This document shows, in pieces, positions 6,927 through 11,670 of a DNA stretch of 11,670 bases. The stretch is from Benthortus sp964440495. GTDB taxonomy: Archaea; Thermoproteota; Nitrososphaeria_A; Caldarchaeales; Wolframiiraptoraceae. Position 1 is the stretch's first letter; every line of letters starts with the position of its first letter. The position numbers and the translations under genes are program-made. The notes under the pieces are model-generated. The model was not told the origin of the DNA. It worked only from the letters and a program-made list of their open reading frames with translations, and did not search any database. Where the stretch lies: contig CAYTSD010000037.1 of NCBI GenBank assembly GCA_964440495.1, positions 1 through 11,670 of the forward strand. The letters run 5' to 3'.

Positions 6927-7141
6927 CCGCCTATAAGAATGGCCATCACTAGGAAAAATAGGAGTAGGGCCGCGAAGACCGCTAGGAAGGCTTTAGTGGA
7001 GCTGCCTCCGAAAACTATCGGGATAGGGCCTAGGAGGACTATTCCTCCAGCCTTTCCACCTCCAATCCCAGAGACAGCTAGTAGGAGAACCCCTATTAGA
7101 AGTAGAAGGACCCCTGCTGCCAATAGGAGGAGGCTGGGCAT
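6914..7141 (-). CDS. DUF131 (TIGR00304-like) small membrane protein, first copy
   Basis: A 75-residue protein of two predicted transmembrane helices (about 3-23 and 51-72) and a short loop with the family motif GGIVLLGPIPIVFGG (about 32-46). The family is archaeal and uncharacterised. The ATG start at 7141-7139 is clear. It is the first gene of the leftward-transcribed block and is divergent from psmA across a 107-nt region. Its stop lies 13 nt inside the paralogue that follows. The pair may form a hetero-oligomer in the membrane, which is inference from tandem arrangement only. Confidence 0.82.
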   Translation of the reverse strand: MPSLLLLAAGVLLLLIGVLLLAVSGIGGGKAGGIVLLGPIPIVFGGSSTKAFLAVFAALLLFFLVMAILIGGWGP

Positions 7142-7166
7142 CCGGAAGAGGCTTCACGCCACCCAG

Positions 7167-7181
7167 TATTTTAGCCTTATA
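7167..7181 (-). promoter_or_regulatory. possible TATA element for the DUF131 pair
   Basis: The minus strand reads CTATAAGGCTAAAAT, with two overlapping TATA-like hexamers whose centres are about 30 and 37 nt from the DUF131 ATG at 7141. It lies back to back with the psmA promoter. Which hexamer is used cannot be told. Confidence 0.35.
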
Positions 7182-7195
7182 GAGTGTAGCCTACG

Positions 7196-7206
7196 AATTT
7201 TTAATA
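7196..7206 (+). promoter_or_regulatory. TATA box for psmA and the exosome superoperon
   Basis: ATTTTTAATA lies about 48 nt before the psmA ATG at 7249. Transcription would begin near 7228, giving a leader of about 20 nt that holds the purine-rich stretch GGTGGAGAGG (7231-7240) as ribosome-binding site. This is the natural main promoter of the plus-strand operon. Confidence 0.5.
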
Positions 7207-7248
7207 GGTGTCGTGGGGAGGACTTCAAGAGGTGGAGAGGGTAGAGAG

Positions 7249-7983
7249 ATGGCGTTAGGTATAGCGGGCGCCTATGATAGGGCGATCACCGTATTCTCGC
7301 CTCAAGGCAGGCTCTATCAGGTTGAGTATGCTTTAGAGACTGTTAGGTCTGGGTCAACAGCTATAGCGATAGCCTGTGATGGGGGAGTAGTTCTCACAGT
7401 AGAGGAGCGAATGCATACAAAGCTCCAGAACCCCAACTTCAGTTGGAAACTCTTCCAAATCGATGAGCATATAGGGGCTGTAGCAGCTGGATTGAACTCC
7501 GATGCAAGAGTTCTGGTAGACACCGCCAGAATCCATGCACAGGTAATTAGAATCTCCTATGATGAGGAGCCGACCGTCGAGGCGGTTGCAAAGCGGATAG
7601 GAGATGTGATGCAGATGTATACCCAGCATGCTGGTGTTAGACCCTTCGGCGCAGCCCTCCTCTTCGGCGGGGTCGACAAGACAGGTGTCAGAGTCTACTA
7701 CACCGAGCCCAGTGGAATGGTCTTAGAGTATGATGCCTGGGCTATCGGGAGAGGGGCTGAGAGAGCCAAAGAGTTCCTCGAAGCAAACTACAGGAGGGAG
7801 ATTAGTCTAGAGGAGTGTATAGACCTCGCTCTAAAGACCTTGATTAGGTCTGTGGACAAGATTGAGGAGGGTTGGACGATTAGGCTGGCCAGGATACCTA
7901 AGGAGACCAAGAAGTTCAGCCTTATGCCTGTGGAGGAGGTCTCGAAGAGGATTGAATCCCTCCTAAAGGAGAAGGGAGGCTGA
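7249..7983 (+). CDS. psmA: 20S proteasome alpha subunit
   Basis: Structural subunit that forms the outer seven-membered rings of the 20S core, gates substrate entry and docks the PAN or Cdc48-type ATPase. The 244 residues start MALGIAGAYDRAITVFSPQG; the YDR gate motif (9-11), the N-terminal alpha signature and RLYQVEYA (21-28) are intact. Lys67 (SWKLFQID) aligns with the pocket lysine (Lys66 in Thermoplasma) that binds the HbYX tail of the ATPase. GVRPFGAALLFGGVD lies at 129-143. The ATG at 7249 is preferred to the in-frame GTG at 7213, because the GTG start would add 12 residues before the conserved N-terminus and would lie upstream of the predicted transcription start. It is the first gene of the operon. 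The catalytic beta subunit (psmB) is not in this window, as usual in archaea. Confidence 0.97.
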   Translation: MALGIAGAYDRAITVFSPQGRLYQVEYALETVRSGSTAIAIACDGGVVLTVEERMHTKLQNPNFSWKLFQIDEHIGAVAAGLNSDARVLVDTARIHAQVIRISYDEEPTVEAVAKRIGDVMQMYTQHAGVRPFGAALLFGGVDKTGVRVYYTEPSGMVLEYDAWAIGRGAERAKEFLEANYRREISLEECIDLALKTLIRSVDKIEEGWTIRLARIPKETKKFSLMPVEEVSKRIESLLKEKGG

Positions 7984-8006
7984 GGCAGAGCTTAGCGAGG
8001 ACAGCC

Positions 8007-8060
8007 CTTAATAAGCCCGACAAACCCTTACAAAGAGGTTGGGGATGCTTCTCCACCTCT
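8007..8060 (+). promoter_or_regulatory. psmA-SBDS gap: possible internal promoter and leader hairpin
   Basis: The 104-nt gap is the only sizeable one in this operon. CCTTAATAAG (8007-8016) is TATA-like. About 25 nt later an inverted repeat begins: AGAGGT (8034-8039) pairs with ACCTCT (8055-8060), and G-C and G-U pairs extend the stem across a small loop near 8045-8049. The SBDS Shine-Dalgarno follows at 8071-8081. The hairpin could be the 5' end of an internal transcript, or a processing or attenuation signal separating psmA from the exosome genes. No poly-T run follows, so it is unlikely to be a simple terminator. Confidence 0.35.
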
Positions 8061-8087
8061 CAGAGGAAAAGGAGGGCGAGGTAAGGC

Positions 8088-8780
8088 TTGTCAAAAGGTT
8101 ACACGATTGCTAGAATCGAGAGGAAGGGCGCCACCTTCGAGATACTCGTAGACCCAGATAAGGCTCTAAAGTATAGGATGGGTGAGAAGGTTCCAGTCTC
8201 TAAGATAGTTGTGTATGAGGAGGTCTATAAGGATGCGAAGAAGGGGACGAGGGTCAGCGAGGAGGAGCTTAGGAAAGCCTTCGGGACAACAGACTTCATG
8301 AAGATAGCTGAGACAATTCTACGTGAGGGTATTGTACAGGTTACCGCCGAGCAGAGGAGGAGGCTTATCGAGGACAAGAGGAGGCAGATAATAGAGTTCA
8401 TCTCAAAGAATGCGATAGACCCTAGGACGAATATGCCTCACCCTCCCCAGCGGATAGAACTCGCCATGGAAGAGGTTGGAGTAGCGATAGACCCCTTCCA
8501 AGACGCCAAGGAGCAGGCGATGAAGGTTATCGAGAAACTACGTCCAGTCCTCCCGCTAAAGATAGGTGTGATGAAACTGAAGATAAGGCTTCCAGGAGAC
8601 GTTGTAGGCAAAGCCTACGGCCTCGTCAGAACCATGGGTAAGATAACGCGCGAAGAGTGGAGAAGGGATGGAAGCTGGGTAAGCGTCGTCGAGGTTCCAA
8701 CAGGACTCCACCTAGACCTAATCGATAGGCTGAACAAGCTGGCTGGGGGAAGGGTTGAGATAACCCCGATGGAGGTGTAA
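8088..8780 (+). CDS. sbds: SBDS family ribosome maturation protein
   Basis: Archaeal orthologue of the Shwachman-Bodian-Diamond protein (Sdo1 in yeast), which in eukaryotes helps release eIF6 from the large ribosomal subunit; an RNA-metabolism role in archaea is inferred from its fixed place beside the exosome. The 230 residues show the N-terminal FYSH domain (about 1-90, with FGTTDFMKIAETIL at 66-79 and VTAEQRRRLIEDKRRQII at 85-102). The conserved linker DPRTNMPHPPQRIE is at 111-124. A ferredoxin-like C-terminal domain contains TREEWRRDGSWVSVVEVPTG (187-206). The start must be the TTG at 8088: an in-frame TAA lies 6 nt upstream at 8082. GGAGGGCGAGG (8071-8081) is a good ribosome-binding site. 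Length is normal for archaeal SBDS. Confidence 0.96.
   Translation: MSKGYTIARIERKGATFEILVDPDKALKYRMGEKVPVSKIVVYEEVYKDAKKGTRVSEEELRKAFGTTDFMKIAETILREGIVQVTAEQRRRLIEDKRRQIIEFISKNAIDPRTNMPHPPQRIELAMEEVGVAIDPFQDAKEQAMKVIEKLRPVLPLKIGVMKLKIRLPGDVVGKAYGLVRTMGKITREEWRRDGSWVSVVEVPTGLHLDLIDRLNKLAGGRVEITPMEV
8771..8777 (+). promoter_or_regulatory. Shine-Dalgarno of rrp4 inside the SBDS 3' end
   Basis: GGAGGTG covers the last sense codons of SBDS and ends at its TAA stop. It is 7 nt from the rrp4 ATG and confirms that start. Confidence 0.7.
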
Positions 8781-8784
8781 GCCG

Positions 8785-9444
8785 ATGCCACTATACTTCT
8801 CCGAGAAAGAGGTTGTTTTCCCAGGCCAGCTCCTCTCAGACAACGGCAAGAGAAGCGGTGAAGGAACCTACGTAATGAACGGTAAAGTCTATGCCTCACA
8901 GGTTGGGATAGCGACCCTAAGAGACAACAAGGTGACTGTAATAGCGTTCAAGGGAGCATACAAGCCTCAGCCCGGGGATAGGGTTGTTGGAATAGTAACC
9001 GACGTGAAGCCAAATGGCTACGAGGTGATGCTTGGACGACACCTCACAGGAAATCTGCGCATACCCAATAGAAGAGAGGTTAAGAGCCTAAACCTCCACG
9101 TCGGAGACGTAATCTACGTAAAGATACGTGAAAGCGGATTGAATGGGGTCACCCTCGACCACCTCGACAAACTCAAAAAGATAAACGAGGGAATCCTAAT
9201 CTCAATTCACCCAGCGAAAGTTCCCAGACTGATAGGGAGAAGAGGCTCCATGATAAACATGATTAAGAAACTCACGGAGTGCGAGTTAACCGTTGGAAGA
9301 AACGGTATGATAATAGTTAGAGGACCCAATCCAGCTCAGGAGTTCGCGGCAATCTCCGCGATAAAACTTGTCGAAACCGAGGCGCACTCACAAGGATTAA
9401 CTGAACGTGTTGAAAATCTAATTAGGAAGGTGATTGGAAGATGA
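8785..9444 (+). CDS. rrp4: exosome complex RNA-binding cap protein Rrp4
   Basis: Cap subunit of the archaeal exosome; three copies sit on the Rrp41/Rrp42 hexamer, bind RNA and guide it into the pore. The 219 residues show the three usual parts. The N-terminal domain is about 1-55 (VFPGQLLS at 11-18, GTYV at 27-30). The S1 domain is about 62-125 (PGDRVVGIVTDVKPNGYEV). The KH domain is about 137-200, with its RNA-contact GRRG loop at 151-154. The gene begins 4 nt after the SBDS stop region and ends in an ATGA overlap with rrp41, so translation is coupled. Length and domain order are standard. The KH domain with GRRG argues for Rrp4 rather than Csl4, which has a zinc ribbon instead. Confidence 0.97.
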   Translation: MPLYFSEKEVVFPGQLLSDNGKRSGEGTYVMNGKVYASQVGIATLRDNKVTVIAFKGAYKPQPGDRVVGIVTDVKPNGYEVMLGRHLTGNLRIPNRREVKSLNLHVGDVIYVKIRESGLNGVTLDHLDKLKKINEGILISIHPAKVPRLIGRRGSMINMIKKLTECELTVGRNGMIIVRGPNPAQEFAAISAIKLVETEAHSQGLTERVENLIRKVIGR

Positions 9445-10178
9445 GCGAGGAGAAAATTAAGCTGATAAGTGAAGATGGGATAAGGGTTGATGGGAGGAGG
9501 CCTGAAGAGCTTAGACCCATTAAGATGGAGGTCGGCGTGCTCGACAAGAGCGACGGCTCAGCATACGTTGAGTTCGGGAAGACCCACGTCTACGCAGCGG
9601 TCTTCGGCCCTAAGGAGGCTCACCCAAAGCATCTTGCCCTCCCTGAACGCGCGATACTGAACTGTAGATACCATATGGCTTCCTTCAGCGTCGAGGAGAG
9701 AAAGACTCTTGGAATGACTAGGAGGGAGGTTGAACTCTCGAAGGTAATTAGGGAGGCGTTGGAGACAGTTATCTTTCTGGAAGAGTTTCCGAGAACGAGC
9801 ATAGATGTCTACATAGAGGTTGTTCAAGCCGACGGTGGGACTAGAACCACAGGATTAACCGCAGCCTCACTCGCCCTCGCCGATGCGGGGATACCCATGA
9901 TAGACTTGGTTGCAGCCGTCGCGGTCGGGAAAGTTGACGGGCAGCTGGTTCTCGACATAAATGACGTTGAAGACAAGTATGGTGAGGCAGACCTACCCAT
10001 AGGAATAGCTCCAAGGCTAAACTCTATAGTCCTACTCCAGCTAAACGGCAGGCTGACGAGAGAAGAGTTCCCGAAAGCGTTGGAGCTTGCCCAGAAGGGC
10101 ATCTCCGAGATATATAGGCTCCAGATAGAGGCTTTGAAGAAGAAGTATAGCAAGCTCTCATTCGAGGAGGGAGTATAG
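9441..10178 (+). CDS. rrp41: exosome complex catalytic exonuclease Rrp41
   Basis: Catalytic RNase PH-type subunit of the exosome: phosphorolytic 3'-5' degradation of RNA, and poly(A)-rich tailing when ADP is high. The 245 residues contain the opening RVDGRRPEELRPI (15-27) and the tandem arginines TRREVELS (93-100) that bind RNA. The phosphate-binding loop GGTRTTGL is at 132-139. EDKYGEADLPIG follows at 177-188, and Asp184 matches the catalytic aspartate (Asp182 in Sulfolobus solfataricus). All active-site motifs are intact, so the enzyme should be active. The ATG at 9441 overlaps the rrp4 stop by four bases and is preceded by AAGGTGATTG, a good ribosome-binding site. Positions 9487-9520 are identical to a stretch of rrp42 (see findings). 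Confidence 0.97.
   Translation: MSEEKIKLISEDGIRVDGRRPEELRPIKMEVGVLDKSDGSAYVEFGKTHVYAAVFGPKEAHPKHLALPERAILNCRYHMASFSVEERKTLGMTRREVELSKVIREALETVIFLEEFPRTSIDVYIEVVQADGGTRTTGLTAASLALADAGIPMIDLVAAVAVGKVDGQLVLDINDVEDKYGEADLPIGIAPRLNSIVLLQLNGRLTREEFPKALELAQKGISEIYRLQIEALKKKYSKLSFEEGV
9487..9520 (+). repeat. 34-nt exact direct repeat, copy 1 (in rrp41)
   Basis: The 34 bases from TTGATGGG to TTAGACCCAT are identical to 10272-10305 in rrp42. They encode the shared DGRRPEELRP of the two RNase PH paralogues in the same reading frame, with every degenerate codon the same. Confidence 0.9.
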
Positions 10179-10183
10179 GAAAA

Positions 10184-11017
10184 ATGTCTATGCCTATTCA
10201 ACCCAAGAAGAGCCTGACAGTAAAGATAATGCAGGAGAAGATCTACAATCTATTACGTCAGGGTAAGAGGCTTGATGGGAGGAGGCCTGAAGAGCTTAGA
10301 CCCATAACCATTCAGACAAACGTTGTCGAGAAGGCTGAGGGCTCAGCGCTCGTAACGATGGGTGGGACCAAGATACTTGCTGGAATAAAGTCTGATATAG
10401 GTTCACCATACTCCGATAGACCTAAGGAGGGCGCCTTCACGGTGAACGCCGAGCTTCTACCGCTTGCCTCAACAAGCTTTGAACCCGGTCCACCTGATGA
10501 GAGGGGGGTTGAGCTTGCCAGAGTTGTTGATAGATGCCTGAGGGAGGGGAAGGCCCTCGACCTCGAGAAGCTCTGCATAATTGAGGGAGAGAAGGTCTAC
10601 ATCTTCTTCATCGACATCTACGTCCTAGACTATGATGGAAACTACTATGACCCCGCCCTGATAGCCGCCATGGCCGCTCTCGCAACCTCCAAGATACCGA
10701 AATACGAGGTCGTTGACGGGAAGGTTGAGAAGACCGAGGAATACTTCACTCCAACCCTGACCGCTCTACCCTTCAGCGTGACAATAGGCGCGATAAAGGA
10801 GAAACTTCTAGTAGACCCCCAGCTTGATGAGGAGAGCGTTCTCGACGTCTCGCTGATTGTTGGAACCGATGAGAAGGGGAACGTTGTCTCAATCCAGAAG
10901 AACTCCCCCGGCCCAATCCCACTCCCCCTGATGAACGAGATAATGGATATAGCGTGGAGGAAGACCGGCGAGATTAGGGAAAAGTTCCTGGAGGCGGTTA
11001 AGGTTGCAGGTAGGTAG
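10184..11017 (+). CDS. rrp42: exosome complex structural subunit Rrp42
   Basis: Inactive RNase PH-like partner of Rrp41; the two alternate in the hexameric ring and Rrp42 supplies RNA-binding residues beside the active site. The 277 residues are longer than Rrp41, as usual, with an N-terminal helix before RLDGRRPEELRPI (29-41), ERGVELARVVDR at 106-117, and a long insertion region around 170-190. The phosphate-binding GGTRT loop of Rrp41 is missing at the equivalent place (DYDGNYYDPAL, 149-159), as expected for Rrp42. The ATG at 10184 follows the rrp41 stop by 5 nt; a second in-frame ATG at 10190 is possible. GGAGG (10166-10170) and AGGA (10177-10180) are upstream. It overlaps rpl37ae by 14 nt. 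Confidence 0.97.
   Translation: MSMPIQPKKSLTVKIMQEKIYNLLRQGKRLDGRRPEELRPITIQTNVVEKAEGSALVTMGGTKILAGIKSDIGSPYSDRPKEGAFTVNAELLPLASTSFEPGPPDERGVELARVVDRCLREGKALDLEKLCIIEGEKVYIFFIDIYVLDYDGNYYDPALIAAMAALATSKIPKYEVVDGKVEKTEEYFTPTLTALPFSVTIGAIKEKLLVDPQLDEESVLDVSLIVGTDEKGNVVSIQKNSPGPIPLPLMNEIMDIAWRKTGEIREKFLEAVKVAGR
10272..10305 (+). repeat. 34-nt exact direct repeat, copy 2 (in rrp42)
   Basis: Second copy of the repeat at 9487-9520, 785 bp downstream, in the corresponding part of the paralogous gene. Confidence 0.9.
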
Positions 11018-11231
11018 AATCAAGGGGAATCCTGCTAAGAGGTTTGGAGCTAGGTATGGGTCGACGCTGAGGAAGAAGGTTGCCGAGATAGAGAGGGTTC
11101 AGAGGGCTTGGCATATCTGCCCCAGCTGTGGTCATCCAAGGGTTAGGAGGGTGGCGATTGGAATCTGGCGGTGTAGGAAGTGTGGATACACCTTTGCGGG
11201 AGGAGCCTGGGCGCCGACGACGAAGAGGTAG
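11004..11231 (+). CDS. rpl37ae: large-subunit ribosomal protein eL43 (L37Ae)
   Basis: Zinc-ribbon protein of the large ribosomal subunit. The 75 residues begin MQVGRIKGNPAKRFGARYGS and carry one zinc ribbon, CPSCG at 39-43 and CRKCG at 57-61, with the family ending GYTFAGGAWAPTT. The start is a TTG at 11004, 14 nt inside rrp42, with GGAGG at 10990-10994 as ribosome-binding site 9 nt away. No ATG is available, and the encoded N-terminus lines up with the family's usual basic start. Its usual neighbours in archaea are rrp42 upstream and, often, rpoP (Rpo12) and pcc1 downstream; here rpoP is missing and pcc1 follows directly, overlapping this gene. Confidence 0.95.
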   Translation: MQVGRIKGNPAKRFGARYGSTLRKKVAEIERVQRAWHICPSCGHPRVRRVAIGIWRCRKCGYTFAGGAWAPTTKR

Positions 11232-11496
11232 CTTCGAGGCGGAGATAGTCCTCCATCTCTCAGAAGAAGAGGCGGAGATTCTCGCCAAGGCTGTAAGACC
11301 GGAGGCTGAAGACATCCCATCCAAGAGAGTCTCTGTGGAGATTGAGGCTTTGGATGAGGAGCTTAGGCTTAGGGTTGCTGCGGTGGACCTAACTGCTCTG
11401 AGAGCTGCCTTAAACTCTTTCATAAGGTTCTTGGACTCTGCTCTGACCTCGATGAGGAGGGTTTCCTCTCAGAATAGTATCGGCAATAGCTCTTGA
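11194..11496 (+). CDS. pcc1: KEOPS complex subunit Pcc1 (start uncertain)
   Basis: Small dimerising subunit of KEOPS, which with Kae1, Bud32 and Cgi121 makes the t6A modification at position 37 of ANN-decoding tRNAs. The family core runs from FEAEIVLHLSEEEAEILAKA through VRPEAED and RVSVEIEALDEELRLRV to DLTALRAALNSFIRFLDSAL, the last block being the Pcc1 signature. The start is unclear: the conserved core begins at about 11233, just after the eL43 stop, but no ATG, GTG or TTG lies between. The nearest in-frame candidates, TTG 11194 (used here, 100 residues) and GTG 11182, are both inside rpl37ae. Either gives an odd N-terminal tail with five consecutive arginines. The last 77 bp overlap the nth gene on the other strand. 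The identity is good; the ends are not certain. Confidence 0.85.
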   Translation: MREEPGRRRRRGSFEAEIVLHLSEEEAEILAKAVRPEAEDIPSKRVSVEIEALDEELRLRVAAVDLTALRAALNSFIRFLDSALTSMRRVSSQNSIGNSS

Positions 11497-11670
11497 TGGG
11501 GCAGACCTCGCATCTCGGCTTAGGGCTTCTACATATCTCCTTCCCAAACCCAACGAGCAGGGCATTAACCCTAGACCGCGTCTCGACCGGTGTAAGCTCC
11601 TCAAGCTTCCTCTTCACCTCCATGTAGCCGTCGTCTTTCTCAGCTATTCCAAGCCTCTTAGCGATGGCGT
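11420..11670 (-). CDS. nth: endonuclease III, C-terminal part (cut by window edge)
   Basis: C-terminal 82 residues of an endonuclease III-type DNA glycosylase/AP lyase, which removes oxidised pyrimidines in base excision repair. The reading frame is open to the right edge; the gene begins beyond 11670. The visible part starts AIAKRLGIAEKDDG, continues through ELTPVETRSRVNALLVGFGK, and ends with the [4Fe-4S] cluster motif C-x6-C-x2-C-x5-C (CRSPKPRCEVCPIKSYC, codons 11533-11483). That cysteine spacing is diagnostic of the Nth family. A polar tail of about 17 residues follows. The helix-hairpin-helix and the catalytic lysine and aspartate are outside the window. The tail and the fourth cluster cysteine are encoded on the strand opposite the 3' end of pcc1. 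Being antiparallel, it is not part of the exosome operon. Confidence 0.92.
   Translation of the reverse strand, partial: AIAKRLGIAEKDDGYMEVKRKLEELTPVETRSRVNALLVGFGKEICRSPKPRCEVCPIKSYCRYYSERKPSSSRSEQSPRTL

Noticed and set aside
9824..10201. 125-codon minus-strand reading frame opposite rrp41
   Set aside because: It lies wholly opposite conserved RNase PH coding sequence, with biased serine-rich composition.
10998..11423. 141-codon minus-strand reading frame opposite rpl37ae and pcc1
   Set aside because: It is antisense to two recognisable conserved genes, is serine- and arginine-rich, and matches no family I know; a shadow frame.
1..11670. Mobile elements, defence islands, rRNA or tRNA genes
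   Set aside because: No transposase, integrase, long terminal inverted repeats, attachment sites or RNA gene signatures were seen; nearly all DNA is housekeeping coding sequence.

Overview
This window reads as a chromosomal segment of an archaeon, most likely a member of the TACK/Thermoproteota side (a Thaumarchaeota-, Aigarchaeota- or Bathyarchaeota-like lineage). The evidence is the set of archaeal hallmark genes: exosome subunits Rrp4, Rrp41 and Rrp42, SBDS, 20S proteasome alpha, ribosomal protein eL43, KEOPS Pcc1, a GPN-loop GTPase, and the DUF373 and DUF131 families. Heavy AGG/AGA arginine and ATA isoleucine codon use suggests a thermophile, but that and the phylum are inferences. Shine-Dalgarno motifs (GGAGGTGA-like) are common inside operons, and GTG and TTG starts are frequent.

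Layout. Positions 1-1100 (minus) hold the N-terminal 366 residues of an SMC ATPase that runs off the left edge. A divergent promoter region of about 140 bp follows, then a plus-strand M24 Xaa-Pro peptidase (1239-2306). That gene meets uppS tail to tail, the two stop codons sharing one CTAG. From 7141 down to 2303 the minus strand carries eight closely spaced genes. In order of transcription they are two tandem DUF131 membrane proteins, a zinc-ribbon protein, a 96-residue protein of unknown function, a GPN-loop GTPase, a long coiled-coil protein (COG1340-like), a DUF373 membrane protein, and a cis-prenyltransferase (UppS).

From 7249 rightward the plus strand carries the archaeal proteasome/exosome superoperon: psmA, SBDS, rrp4, rrp41, rrp42, rpl37ae (eL43), pcc1. 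It is very compact, with an ATGA overlap, a 14-nt overlap and an overlap of at least 38 nt, plus Shine-Dalgarno motifs inside upstream genes. The only real gap is 104 nt between psmA and SBDS, which holds a possible TATA element and a hairpin. The right edge holds the C-terminal end of a minus-strand endonuclease III whose last 77 bp overlap the 3' end of pcc1.

How the genes fit together. The plus operon couples protein degradation (20S core), ribosome maturation (SBDS, eL43), 3'-5' RNA decay (the Rrp4-capped Rrp41/Rrp42 ring) and t6A tRNA modification (Pcc1/KEOPS). The minus block is less understood: a nucleotide switch (GPN), a zinc ribbon, a coiled coil and DUF373 sit beside a lipid-carrier enzyme. 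I see no CRISPR array, tRNA, rRNA, insertion sequence or defence system. The most interesting points are the poorly characterised GPN/zinc-ribbon/coiled-coil/DUF373 block, a 34-nt exact repeat shared by rrp41 and rrp42, the tandem DUF131 genes, and the unusual overlaps at both ends of pcc1.
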